Origin: Neofusicoccum parvum
Taxonomy: Eukaryota > Ascomycota > Dothideomycetes > Botryosphaeriales > Botryosphaeriaceae
Length of the DNA stretch: 64,000 nucleotides
Assembly: GCA_020912385.1 (NCBI GenBank)
Contig: CP087207.1
Coordinates: 3,286,001-3,350,000 of the forward strand
Reading direction: 5' to 3'
In this document: in pieces, positions 52,152 through 63,424 of the stretch
Numbering within the stretch: the first letter of the stretch is position 1
How the letters are laid out: each line of letters begins with the position of its first letter
The notes under the pieces: model-generated
Database searches by the model: none
Seen by the model: the letters and a program-made list of their open reading frames with translations, nothing else
Told to the model about the DNA's origin: nothing
Program-made: the position numbers and the translations under genes

Positions 52152-55100
52152 ATGGTTATGAGCACGCCAAATGACAATGGTGAGTGCTGCAGTCCATTGT
52201 GCCCGCCCGCCAGCCCCCGGGGCGCAGCCACGCCCGCGTGCGAGGCCGGAGGCGCCTGAGCCGCCCACGCAGGTCACCAGTCGCGCGGCCCGCTGCAGGC
52301 TGCACCGGCGCCACGGGAGATGCTCAGGGACGTGACCGTCGTGACTTGAATAGAAGAGCGGGCGGTCTGCGCCGCTCGCAGGCTCCACGCCCAAGCTGCT
52401 GCTGTCACGCCGCCCGCGCATCCGATCACCACACCCACCGCAGCTCAGACCAGCACAGGACAGCTCTGATGTGCATCTTCTCCGCAGGCTCCAAACCCAC
52501 AAGCACCACGTCCCCGGAGCAGCCGCCGCCGCAGACGCCCAGCAGCGACATCAAGCTGCCGAAGAACAAGAGCACCAGCAACCTCCTGTCCCAGAGCGCC
52601 TCGAACCCGTCCCTTGCCGTGAACACCGTCCGCCCGCGCATGTCGTTCGACTCGGGCACCTCGCGGGACTATGACAGGCTGACGAGGTCCGTCCCTGTGC
52701 ATCTGCCGCGCTGCCGAAGGCTGACGAACCTGCCAGATCCCCGATTGTTCCTGAGCATGAGCATGGGCTAGGAGCTTCGGGCCTCCGCCGCATACGGCAG
52801 CAGCCGCTGCGCACGAACAGCAGCTCGGCCAACTCAAGGTCCGCATCGATCAACCTGTCCCTTCCGCCCACGCGTCACCCCTCCACCGCCGCCACCCTGG
52901 CGTCCGGGCCCAGCTCGCCCACCCTCAACTTCAGCGAGGACCTGAGCCGCTTCCCCTCCGAGTCGCTCCACTCCTTCTCCTTCGCCCACCAGTCCGAGGA
53001 CTTCATATACAACCGCCAGAATGTCTTGAAGCGCTCCATAGACTTTATGCGGGACAAGCTGGGCTGGGCCGCCACGAACTCAGGCATCGCCAACGCCCAA
53101 GCACGCCTGAGCGGCGACCAGGACATCCAGAGCATGATGGAGCTGCTATCGCGCGCGAACCTGATCGGCGAGGAGGCACTGCAGGCTCATGGACTGGGAG
53201 GGAGGGGGCCCGTTACTGGCCCCGCTGATGCGTCCGGCGAAAATATTTTCGAGAAGAGCTTTGCTCCCCGGTCAGAAAGCCCCGAGCCGATCGACGAGAA
53301 CTCGTCCGTCCACAGCCCGCGGAGCGACTCTGCCTTTTCCCCGGCCCTGAAGCCAACCATGCAGGAGGCCCTGGCGTCGGAAAGCGAAGCAGGGAGCGTC
53401 GACACACTCTCCAAGCTTTCCTCATCGCAGGCGTCCGGTTCGCCGAGCACCTCGCCGCCCCCGAAGCTGTCCCGTGTGGCATTGAAGAGGACATATACAG
53501 ACACAGCACCCCTACGGATCCAGAGCAAGTTAAACGATGCCCTAGCCCAACCCTACTTAGCCGCCGAACCTACAACCCTCGCAAACCAGACCCTTTCTCC
53601 CAACGCGATACCTCCAAAAACACCGCTACCTTCAGTGCCCGGAGCACATTCGGCAAGCAGTGCCCCGCATGGGCACGGCAGCCGCTGGGCGCCAGCTGCC
53701 CAGGCTATCTTTACGACTGAAGCGCAGGCGCCTTGGACGATTACTGCAGCAAACGACCTAGCCTGCCTTGTTTTCGGAGTGACGAGGTCAGAAGTCCGGA
53801 AGATGGGCATTTTGGAGGTCGTCCAGAAAGAGCGGAGAAACTGGCTGGAGGAGAAGTTGCGAGACCCCGAGGCCGGATCCCGGAAGGCTCTGGATGCCCA
53901 GGTCCAGAATGCCGTTCCGGCAAACACTCTGAACAAGATGGGAAATGGAATCACGGCCAAGTTACTAAGCAAGAAACCATCCCATGCCACGGGAAAGAAG
54001 AGGTCGAAGACCGACGATGGGAGCGGCTCGTCAATCGCGGCAAGGAAGAACGTGAAGGGTGGCTTGAATCACCAGGCCAACAAATCCAGAGGCGTGCTGC
54101 TTTGCGGCGACGTTGTTCCTATTCAGAAACGAAATGGCGCGACTGGAGCTGCGAGCTTATGGGTCAAGGAGAAGCGTGGGGGCCTCATCTGGGTTCTTGA
54201 GGAGATCGCGGAAGACGTGGTCTACGTGACGGTCGACGAAATAGGGTCTGTAGTCAAGGGGCAAGGCGCGATAGAGGCGATCTGGGGAACCGAGCGTGTT
54301 CGAAGAGGCATGGACTTTGCAAGGCTGATCCCAGAAATACCGCGCGTCCCCGGCACGAACACAGGCGCCCTGGACTTCGACAAGATTGCAGAACTCAAGA
54401 CGTTCACGGCCCGCACGCAGAACAGTATCAACATCCCAATCACGTTGCACCAGCTATCCGGAGAGTCGACATTCCGCGTTTCAAGCTTTCCGCATATCGC
54501 AGGTATCGTCGTTTTGAATGCCGACACACTCCAGGTCTCGAGTGCAAACACGGTCTTTTCCTCTGCGCTCTTCGGCCAGGGAAAACCGGAGGGCTTGCCT
54601 GTTACTGAATTGCTCCCCAGCTTCGACAAGATTCTCCATATCATGACCGAAGAAGATCAAGTTAGCCTTGTCGACGGCATCGTTATCCCCGAACACAGCT
54701 TCCGCCGTGCTCGCGCGCTACTTGCAATGCGGGAGGGCGCAGAAGATGCGGCTGCTATTTTCCTGAGACCTAGTGGACTTCCGGCTAAGCATCGGGATGG
54801 TGCCGAGGTGATGGTTGACGTTCAGATGCGTGTGGTCAAAAGTGATAAGTCGCCCAAATTTTCCGACAGCGTCATCGTGGAGAACGAGGACGAAGAAGAG
54901 CTCGAACACCACCCCTCCTCCGAAGTTGTCTATGCACTCTGGATCACGTACTCAAGACAACTACACGCTGTGAACCACGGCGTCGGACCCGTAACACCAC
55001 TCATGTCGCGACCCGGAACACCGCCCCACCAACCCTCACCAGGTCAGTCGGTCACCCAACTGCATCCTGAAGAAGCCGACTCTTCGACGCCGCGGCGAGA

Positions 55101-56103
55101 AAGCCCTCCTGTGTCACTATTATCGAAGCAGATCAAAGATTCGGAATCATCATCCTCGCCAAAACAAGAAGCCAAGTCAGCGCCCGTGCAAACCCCCAAA
55201 GAAGATGGTGCAGCCACCAAGAAGAAGACAATCGATGATTTTGTCGTGCTTGAAGACATGGGCCAAGGCGCGTATGGCCAGGTCAAGCTCTGCCGGTACA
55301 AGAACGGCAGCAGGAAGATGGTCATCAAGTACGTCACGAAGCGTCGCATTCTGGTCGACACGTGGACTCGCGATCGCCGCCTCGGGACCGTGCCGCTTGA
55401 GATCCACGTTCTCGACTACCTCCGCCGGGACGGCTTCAAGCACCCAAATATCGTCGAGATGAACGACTTCTTCGAGGACGAGGTCAACTACTACATCGAG
55501 ATGTTACCGCATGGCCTTCCCGGAATGGACCTGTTTGACTACATCGAGCTTCGTGTCAATATGGACGAGACTGAATGTAGGAAGATATTCGTGCAAGTTG
55601 CGGAAGCTCTACATCATCTTCACACGAAAGCCAAGGTCGTGCATAGGGATATCAAAGACGAGAACGTTATCCTGGACGGTGAAGGCAACATCAAGCTCAT
55701 CGACTTTGGTTCTGCGGCGTACATCAAGAACGGGCCTTTCGACGTGTTCGTGGGCACTATTGGTGAGTATTCCTTCATAGTTGCAAGGAACAAAGATGAC
55801 TGACAGAACTTTCACGCCACAGATTACGCAGCACCCGAGGTTCTGGCCGGCAAGTCGTATCGTGGCAAGGAGCAAGATGTGTGGGCGCTGGGCATCCTGC
55901 TGTACACAATCGTGTACAAGGAGAACCCATTCTACAGCATTGACGAGATCATGGATCACGACCTTCGCGTGCCCTATATCATGAGCGAGGAGAGCATCGA
56001 CCTCATTCGGCTCATGCTGAACCGTGACGTAGACCAGCGAATCACCATCGGCCAGGTTCTCGAGCACCCGTGGTGTAAGATGGAGGGTCAGGGTACCGGT
56101 TAA
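52152..56103 (+). CDS. PAS-domain serine/threonine kinase (PAS kinase, Psk1/2 type)
   Basis: PAS kinases sense nutrient state and control sugar partitioning and translation. Four exons (52152-52179, 52488-52686, 52737-55762, 55823-56103) give 1,177 residues. The 28-nt first exon (MVMSTPNDN) and a 50-nt second intron with a CTGAC branch site are needed to keep the frame. The N-terminus is Ser/Pro-rich. PAS-like segments lie near residues 405-440 (WTITAANDLACLVFGVTRSE) and 655-720 (IAGIVVLNADTLQVSSANTV). The kinase domain occupies about 910-1170: glycine loop GQGAYGQV, catalytic HRDIKDENVILD, DFGSA in place of DFG-x and DYAAPEVLAGKSYRGKEQDV in the activation region. Both lobes are complete, so it should be active. 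A minor issue is whether the first or second Met is used. Confidence 0.92.
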
Positions 56104-57507
56104 GCAGGATGATGATTGGTTGCAATGGTTTGGGTATGCGGGAAAAGCGAGACGAACGAGATACCAGTGGCAGAGGAGGCCAGTTCATGGGACGAAAGAG
56201 TTGAGGGATGTGTCGGTAGTTGGGGAGAACTTCTTTTTCTTCCTCTTCCTTGTTGCTTCTTTTTTTTCGAAACCACATGCAAATTCCACGGGTCACTTGT
56301 TTTTTATGCGTTGTTGAGCATCACCTTTTTCCTTTGTCATGGAAGAACGACGATATCAAACGGCAAAGAGACAATCTGGCATTAGAGAAGCTTGTTGCTC
56401 CATTTTCTTCCTCGCTGCTATCGCTTGGTTTTCTGGCTTTGTCCCTCCTTATGCGCGCGTGAACGCGTCTTGCGGTCGTTGCTTTGGCATTCATATGGCT
56501 TTTGGAAACTCGAACAAAATTGCTGATGGGGATAGAGGGAGGGGGTATTCGGTTTTTTTCTTCATCCCTCTTTTTTCGACTTTCATGCGTTTGTTCAGGA
56601 AGCAGAGTCCACGAACGGGCGACGGCGCTATACCAGCACTGCTACATCGGTGTCAGTATATCCGTTGCTACCAAGCATACACGGCACACATCACACATCA
56701 CAATGCACAGCACGATCCGAGATGAGACGATCGGGATGGTGGGTATATGGGGATTGGGAAACATAGAGGTGGCTTATCTTTTATGCTCTCATTCGCTCAC
56801 ATTTCTGTCATTGCATTGTCGTTCGCTCCGTGTGTTTCGTATACTTTCCCCCTCCCCCTTGCTCTGTTGTTGCCATCTTCCTTTACGGTGTTTCTCTGTT
56901 GGGTTTTCTGGTTATGAAATATAAGATGAGTGATACAAAATGAGTCTTGCGCCTAGCTGTTGGCTGGACATTTTCCTGTTTCTTTTCTTGTACAGTGTTC
57001 GGGGTTTGTCATTTCCCGTTGTCCTTTTACTTTTCGATTCGTTTTGCGAGGATCCGTCGTTTCTTGCTGCCTGGCTGCGCAGCAGCGCCTCGCTCCCGTT
57101 CGTTCATTTTCCCGGCATATCTGTTTCGAGATCCTAAGGAGGGAAGTGTGGCAACTTGCTCTCGCGCTGAGGAACGGACGAAGGCGAGAAGGTAGATGGG
57201 GGTTCTCGTCTGGCAGAATCGACCAGGTAGCGATGTTGTAGCGATAGCTCGGTTACCACTACTACAAACGAATTGAACGGCGGGTCTTTTGCAGGTTCTT
57301 GTTGGGTGACTGCACGTGCTTGTTGTTGGTGGGCTGGGGCGTCATGCGTCGCTGATGCGTCATGCGGCTCAAGCTTCTGCCTGTTCCTGGCCGCCTCGTG
57401 TGCTATAAGATAACGGTGCTAATATAACTCTCTGTCACCTCATAGGGTCTTGAGATAACGATAACCGGTAACGAGCTTTAAGCGTTGATGTTATGGGATT
57501 AACATAG

Positions 57508-57552
57508 ACTATGAGACTCATCTGCATCCGGACTAATGCTTCAACTCTTAAC
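57508..57552. repeat. Fold-back family half-copy I
   Basis: Only the right half is clear: GCATCCGGACTAATGCTTCA followed by ACTC. A partner arm upstream is too decayed to call. Confidence 0.5.
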
Positions 57553-57720
57553 GGTGCTTGATTTTGGAGACGGATTCCTTCATTGCTGTGACAAGGTGGT
57601 GAGCGGATGATCAGTGAGGAAAAGTTCCGTAAGTTGCAGCGTTGAAAGCAGGCAGACACACTCATAGATATAGTAAATTTAGGGTCGTAGATAGAATTAT
57701 ATTGATTTAAAGAGGAGATA

Positions 57721-57808
57721 TTATAAGAGCGACCGTTCCAAAACAAATCGAAGGAGATGAAATCTCATAAAAGCGACCGTTACAAAACAATTCTAAGGAG
57801 ATGGAAGA
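57721..57808. repeat. Two-copy 44-bp direct repeat at the 3' end of the NmrA-like gene
   Basis: Units start at 57721 and 57765 and share TAAGAGCGACCGTTCCAAAA / TAAAAGCGACCGTTACAAAA and then AAGGAGATG. The second unit ends about 8 bp before the NmrA-like stop codon. Confidence 0.7.
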
Positions 57809-57815
57809 ACATTAT

Positions 57816-58718
57816 CTACTTCGTCTCGTAACCACTCTCCGTCTCCAGCCAAGCAGCATAGTCCATGAGGTCGGGGAACTCCTTCCTCAGAGCAGGAATG
57901 TCAGCACTGAAGCCATCAGTGACAAACCAGTTCCACATAGCCTTGAGGTCCTCATTGCTCTCGACAATGCCCCTTCCAACCTCCACCGGTGCCTCGGGAA
58001 GATCCTTGCCGGTCTTCTCCTCGAAGATTTTCTTGACCTCCGGGAGGCTGATGTTGTCACCAGCCAGCGGAATCTGCCTTCCGGCGTACTTCTCGGGCTC
58101 GAGGAAGGCCTTCGCGGCAGCCTTGCCGATGTCGGTGGTGGCGACGACCTGCAGCTTCTTCTTGGGGATGAAGGCCTTCCACATGGCGGCGAAGGCGGCG
58201 GCGAACTGGGGCGCGTAGCCGCTGAAGTTGTCCAGGAAGGCCACGGGCTGCAGGACGGTCCAGGCCATCTTGCCGTCGGCGGTGCGGGAATAGAGGTGCT
58301 CTTCGACGCGGTGCTTGCTGGCGAAGTGCGGCACGTTGGTGGGCACGGGCGGGCGCGGGGTGCCGCGGTCGACGGTGGTGTAGACGAAGTGCTTGACGCC
58401 GGCGGCGAGGGCGGCGTCGACGAGAGCCTTGCCCTGTGTCTCCTCGGTCTCGGGGGTCTGGCCGTCTCCGCCGGGGACTTGGACGCTGAAGACGCCCCAG
58501 ATGTTGGAGGCGGACTTGAAGATGGGCGCGGGGTTGTCAAGATCGCCCTGGATGACCTTGATTTTAGGCGACTGTTGGGTGAGCGCCTTGGCGGAATCAG
58601 ACGAGGGATTGCGGGTCAAGGCAAGGATGTTGGTGTCGGCGCCGGATGCGAGGAGGGCTTTGATGACAGCGCCGCCCTGCTTGCCAGTGGCGCCAGTGAT
58701 GAGGATGGTCTTGGACAT
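57816..58718 (-). CDS. NmrA-like NAD(P)-binding family protein
   Basis: A single exon of 300 residues. It starts MSKTILITGATGKQGGAVIK, with the Gly-rich dinucleotide-binding loop G-x2-G-x2-G at the N-terminus. TNILALTRNPSSDSAKAL then fits the beta2 NADP-preferring Arg, and GVKHFVYTTVDRG follows. NmrA/HSCARG proteins are atypical short-chain dehydrogenases that act as redox sensors or have isoflavone-reductase-like activity. The usual Tyr-x3-Lys catalytic pair is not obvious, so a sensor or regulatory role is as likely as catalysis. No nearby nitrogen-metabolism gene supports the historical NmrA function. A TATA box lies about 135 bp upstream. Confidence 0.87.
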   Translation of the reverse strand: MSKTILITGATGKQGGAVIKALLASGADTNILALTRNPSSDSAKALTQQSPKIKVIQGDLDNPAPIFKSASNIWGVFSVQVPGGDGQTPETEETQGKALVDAALAAGVKHFVYTTVDRGTPRPPVPTNVPHFASKHRVEEHLYSRTADGKMAWTVLQPVAFLDNFSGYAPQFAAAFAAMWKAFIPKKKLQVVATTDIGKAAAKAFLEPEKYAGRQIPLAGDNISLPEVKKIFEEKTGKDLPEAPVEVGRGIVESNEDLKAMWNWFVTDGFSADIPALRKEFPDLMDYAAWLETESGYETK

Positions 58719-58852
58719 TTTGATGGTGTTTGAGTTGGAAATTGGAGCTGAGGGTTTATGTGACGTTGGGGAGCTGCGATTGAGTTCTGCTTGCAAAGAG
58801 AAGCTGTGAGAGTGTGCTGATGATGCTGTCCATGATGTCGGCGTCCTGGCTT

Positions 58853-58860
58853 CTTATATA
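58853..58860 (-). promoter_or_regulatory. TATA box of the NmrA-like gene
   Basis: TATATAAG on the minus strand, about 135 bp upstream of the start codon at 58718. Confidence 0.5.
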
Positions 58861-59232
58861 TCCAGCTCACCACCTGCATGCAGCGCGGAGTTAGATGGCT
58901 AGATGGTGTATCACAAAGATCGGTGGACACGGAGACCGAGCGCTTAGCAAAGTGGAGGCGGGTGTTCCTGAGGCGGTTGTGCCTGAGCAGCGAGGATGAG
59001 GTGAGGAGCCAAGACGCGGGCGGCTTTGTGAGCTCGGACTCTGGGAGGCCGACAACAGCGCTGACAAAACTCGGCCTCAGGTGGCGTTTTGAGCGCGAGG
59101 CGTGTGAGCGCGCGGCCAGCTCCCAGACGGCGCAGCGAGTTCCTGGCCACCGCCGGTTTCACAGTCACCGACCTTGGCCGCGGCTTGGAGAGAGTGATGA
59201 CGCACAGGACCGAAGACGGGTCAGTCACTGTG

Positions 59233-59390
59233 CCTCGATTTGCACCGTATTGCAGCACGCGTAGATCTTCACGAGCTGTTGCAGCTGTCGTCCGGATACA
59301 GAGCCGCAGTACATGGCGGACCAAAGCTAGCACGATGAGCGCTCCAGCTGCCCGTGCGTGAGCTTGTTGCAGCGCTTGCCGGCCTTGGTG
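59233..59390. repeat. Fold-back element copy K (diverged)
   Basis: The left arm contains ATTGCAGCACGCGTAGATCT and then GTTGCAGCTGTCGTCCGGAT, matching the copy A arm with gaps. The right arm has GCTCCAGCTGCCCGTGCGTG followed by AGCTTGTTGCAGC, closest to the copy D right arm. The loop is not clearly conserved. Confidence 0.5.
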
Positions 59391-59553
59391 CTGGAGGCGG
59401 CGCTGGAGGCGATCGCGCTTGAGTCAGCAGGCGCGAGGCGAGGGCGCGCCTGTTCGCCGCCCGTGCGAATTCAGAAGTTCGACGCCGGCCATCGTACCCC
59501 ACACAGCGAAATATTGCCCCCCAGCAACACCCACCGACAACCACGCCGCTGAA

Positions 59554-60557
59554 ATGTCAAAAGTCGCAGGGTGAGCGCCCCGCGCATGCTGCTCGACCTC
59601 CCGGCTGACTCCGCGCAGACGCACCGACTGGGCCGAGGAGGAGGACGAGGACTCGCTCGCCCTCCCGGCGCCGCAGGTCATCAAGAACAAGGACGGCACC
59701 GAGACCATCGTCACCTACGCCATCCGCGAGGATGGCAAGAAGATCAAGACCACCCGCCGCATCAAGAAGACCGTCATCAAGCAGGTTGTGAACCCCCGCG
59801 TCGCCGAGCGCAAGCAGTGGGCGAAGTTCGGCCAAGAGAAGGGCAAGCCCACCGGCCCGCAGACCGACACCACCTCCGTCGCCGAGAACATCGTCTTCCG
59901 CCCCCAGGCCAACTGGAAGGCCTCCGCCGATGACAAGAGCGAGCACGAGAAGAAGAAGGCCAACCTGAAGGACGCCAAGATCAAGTGTCGTATTTGCTCC
60001 GGCGACCATTGGACCACCAAGTGTCCCTTCAAGGACACCATGGCCCCCGAGGGCGAGCCTGGCGGAGCCGGTGCCGACATGGGCGACGAGGACGCTGCTG
60101 GCGGCCTGGGCGCCGGCACATCCAGCTACGTGCCGCCGCATCTCCGCGGCAAGGGCGCGACGGGCGAGAAGATGGGCGGCAAGTACGAGCGGGACGACCT
60201 GGCGACGCTGCGTGTCACCAACGTGCGTATATCTGGCTGGTGCGGGGTGCTTGGGCTGGTTTGGCTGACGGTTACCACAGGTCAGCGAATTTACCGAGGA
60301 GCAGGACCTGCGCGACATCTTCTCGCGCTTCGGTCACGTCACCAGAGTCTTCCTGGCCAAGGACAGGGAAACAGGCCGCGCAAAGGGCTTCGCCTTCGTC
60401 AGCTTCGCAGACCGCGACGACGCCAAGACGGCGTGCGAGAAGGTGGACGGCTGTAAGTACCCCGGCGGAGCGTCGCACTCCATGCTGAAGCTGACCCTGC
60501 GCAGACGGATTTGGCCATCTTATTCTGCGCGTCGAGTTTGCGAAGAAGTCTACTTAG
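59554..60557 (+). CDS. TIF35: Eukaryotic translation initiation factor 3 subunit G
   Basis: eIF3g is the RNA-binding subunit of eIF3 that supports scanning and reinitiation. Four exons (59554-59570, 59619-60222, 60281-60452, 60505-60557) give 281 residues. The 17-nt first exon encodes [26 protein letters not shown] follows. The eIF3g N-domain is visible ([20 protein letters not shown]), with a zinc-knuckle-like [14 protein letters not shown]. The C-terminal RRM carries RNP1 as [10 protein letters not shown] and ends [17 protein letters not shown], as in other eIF3g. All introns are GT-AG. Confidence 0.95.
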
Positions 60558-61123
60558 GTTGCGGGATAGTTGGGCGTGTGCATCTCCTATGGCGTTGGCT
60601 CTTTCTTTCGGTAGACGAGGGCGCCTCCAAAAAGTTGAGGGCGGTTGTGGTGTGCATGCTACGAAATACCATGATGAATTTTTTGGCAAGGTTCATTTGA
60701 CGCAGTGTGCGCGCAGTGGGAGGCTAATGGACGGAGGCGCGGGATCGGGCGGGAAGACGGTGGGATTGCCGCCGCGTCTGAGGCAGCTTTGGGACCAGAC
60801 GCCGGGAGCCATTGGCCGGGGCTAGCAGCATACAGAAAATAAGGCATGTCTGGTTTCATGTGGTGGTGAGCAGCAAAAGTGGAGCCTTCGTGCCAACGCG
60901 TGTGGCGCGGGATACGCTGCGCCTCGTGCTGCTCCGTCAGGGCTGCTAATTATCGCCGTCACAGCCGTCCTAAGCGTCCCGCCGACTCCACCGCACCAAC
61001 ACTCACGCCTAATGATGCTATGCCGCTGACGATATCTGCGCTGAATCCCGCTCCTTCGCTGCCGCACCTCTAGCCCGCCCGCCCTCCCTCGCTTCGCGCA
61101 CGCGCGCGCCTTCCGCCGCCGCC
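60558..61123. other. Intergenic spacer, AKR1 promoter
   Basis: 566 bp between two plus-strand genes; no distinct element recognised. Confidence 0.35.
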
Positions 61124-63424
61124 ATGTCTTCCGCACCCTCGTCCAGCGCCGACCCCAAGGCTCCGCAACCCGGCGGAGACCAGCACGAAATGAAGGACAT
61201 GTCGCCGCCCCAGTCGGGTCTGCCCGTCGAGGAGGACCTCATGCAGCTGGCGCGTCTCGGCGAGATTGGCGCCATCCAGAAGCTGTTTGACACGGGCAGG
61301 TACGATGCCACCTACCGCGACGACCAGGGCATCACGCCGCTCCATGTACGCCTCCTCTTCCGCCCGCCGCCGCGTGAATGCTGACTACATGCGCCTGCAG
61401 TGGGCCGCGATCAACAACCACTACGCCCTGTGCCATTTCCTGCTCAACTCGGGCGCCGACGTCAACGCGCGAGGCGGCGATGCCGTGGCCACGCCCGTCC
61501 TCTGGGCCGCGAAACGCTGCAACTACTACATTGTCGCCCTGCTCCTGTCGCGCGGCGCCGACCCGCTGCTCACCGACGACCAAGGCTTCAACCTGCTCCA
61601 CAGCGCGACTCTCGACGGCAACGTCTACCAGCTAGTGCTGCTACTTCACCAGGACATCCCCGTCGACATCCCGGATGCTCAGGGTCACACCGCGCTCATG
61701 TGGGCTGCATACAAGGGCTTTCCTGCCGTCGTGGAGGTGCTGGTGCGCTGGGGCGCAAACGTCTACGCGCGCGACGATCAGGGCTTCACTGCGCTGCACT
61801 GGGCGCTGGTCAAGGGCAGCGTGGGTTGTATCCAGAAGCTCATTGAGTACGGCTCGGACCGCTTTGCCGAGAACAACGAGGGCAAAACGCCTGCCGTCAC
61901 CGCCCAGGACATGAACTCGACGCGCCAATGGCACAAGGCGCTCTCCGACACAGGCTACAATCCCGACGGCAGTCCCAAGTACTTCCCGCTGCAGAGCATC
62001 ATCAAGGACAGGAGGGCCTTCCTGAACAAGTTCTTCTTCCTTTGGCCCTTCTTCATGCTGATCTGCGTACTCTACATCCTGAGTCATATGGTGATCTACG
62101 TTGCGATCCCCTTGGCCCTCGGCGCTTCGTACATACTGCAATGGGCAGCGCAGCAGCTACTGAGATGGGCACCAAGCGACATGAAGCACATACATAAAAC
62201 AGTGAGTCTCTGGGTATCGGACACGAGAGAATTATAGCTGACAATTCCCAGCCATTCCTCTCTGGAGTCTTTGCAGGCACTCTCTTTTGGGTCGGCTTCC
62301 GGTACATAACACATGTCCTACCATGTAAGATGATTCTGCGATCCAAAAGCGAGAACATACTATACTGATCGCCGCTAGGGACCTTCACTACCAACCCATT
62401 CTCGAACATATTCTTCGTGGTCTTCTACTCCTTGACGGCATACTTTTACTTCTTGACGATGCTCTCCGATCCGGGATATCTTCCAAAATCGAGTTCACGT
62501 GCACAACAAAAGGCTGTGATTGATGAGCTGCTTGAGGCGCGCAAGTTTGACGAAGCAAACTTTTGCGTACACTGCATGGTGCGCCGTCCTCTTCGCAGCA
62601 AACACTGCAAACGCTGCAACCGATGCGTCGCCAAGGAAGATCATCACTGCCCCTGGGTCGACAATTGCGTTGCGAACAACAACCACCGCCACTTCGTCAT
62701 GTACATTTCCTGCATGGAAGCTGGTATCCTACTATTCGTGCGCCTGGTACTATCCTATTTGACTATCCTCCCCAATCCGACGGAGACGCCGGATTGTAAC
62801 GTTCTCGATGAGGAACTGTGCAAGACGCTCCACAAAGACCCATTCACCATCATCCTCGGTATCTGGGCTACCCTCCAGCTCGTCTGGGTTACCATGCTCC
62901 TTATTGTCCAGCTTCTCCAGGTCGCCCGCGCCCAAACTACCTTCGAAGCCATGCGCAGCAATCTCCACGGTCACGGCACCCCGGACCCGCTCACCTCCTT
63001 CGTCACAACAGGCAGTACGTCTGCAGCCGGTGGCCAGGTTGACGGTGCCGGTGCCGGACCTGGCGCACCCGGCGGCCCTAACCGTCACCACAAAACCGGC
63101 TGTCTTGATCAATGGAAACGCCTACTTGGCCTCGACACCTTTATCGCCACTGCTCTCCATGGCTCCAATGCCCAAGCCGTCCTCGCTCAGCGCCGGGAAA
63201 ACCCCTTCACTCGCGGCTGCATCACCAACTGCAAAGACTTCTGGTGTGACCCGGCGCCTATGTTCAAGCAGCGTGAGAATGGCGAGTCGACGTTGGGTGG
63301 TGACCGGGTGAACTGGACACGGGTTTACGAGCCGCCGCCGCGAATGCGGGCAAGGAGAGGTGGCGGTGGCGCGGACGAAAGTGGGAGATATGAGAGCGTT
63401 GCGGCGGAGGAGGAAGATGCATGA
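61124..63424 (+). CDS. AKR1: AKR1-type ankyrin-repeat palmitoyltransferase (DHHC)
   Basis: Akr1 attaches palmitate to cysteines of Golgi and endocytic proteins such as Yck kinases. Four exons (61124-61345, 61401-62201, 62252-62324, 62379-63424) give 713 residues. About six ankyrin repeats fill residues 40-240 (for example [20 protein letters not shown] and [20 protein letters not shown]). Membrane segments follow ([20 protein letters not shown]). The Cys-rich domain reads [20 protein letters not shown] and then [11 protein letters not shown] near residue 452, so the active motif is DHHC rather than the DHYC of baker's yeast Akr1. A TTxE-like TTFEAM follows the fourth membrane segment. The tail is Gly-rich. 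Intron 3 splits the codon for the Trp in LPWTF. Confidence 0.93.

Larger units (their letters stand above)
56104..57815. other. Long convergent intergenic region
   Basis: 1.7 kb between the PAS kinase stop and the NmrA-like stop. It is T-rich on the plus strand from 56240 to 57130. It contains a half-copy of the fold-back family (57508-57552) and a 44-bp direct repeat at the right end. No gene recognised. Confidence 0.45.
58719..59553. promoter_or_regulatory. Divergent region between NmrA-like and eIF3g genes, with a fold-back element
   Basis: 835 bp between opposite start codons. Copy K of the fold-back family (59233-59390) lies about 160 bp upstream of the eIF3g start. Confidence 0.45.

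Noticed and set aside
52640..52760. Apparent frameshift in the PAS kinase gene (two good reading frames meeting near 52680)
   Set aside because: A 50-nt GT-AG intron (52687-52736, donor GTCCGT, branch CTGAC, acceptor CCAG) joins both frames exactly and the whole gene then divides by three.
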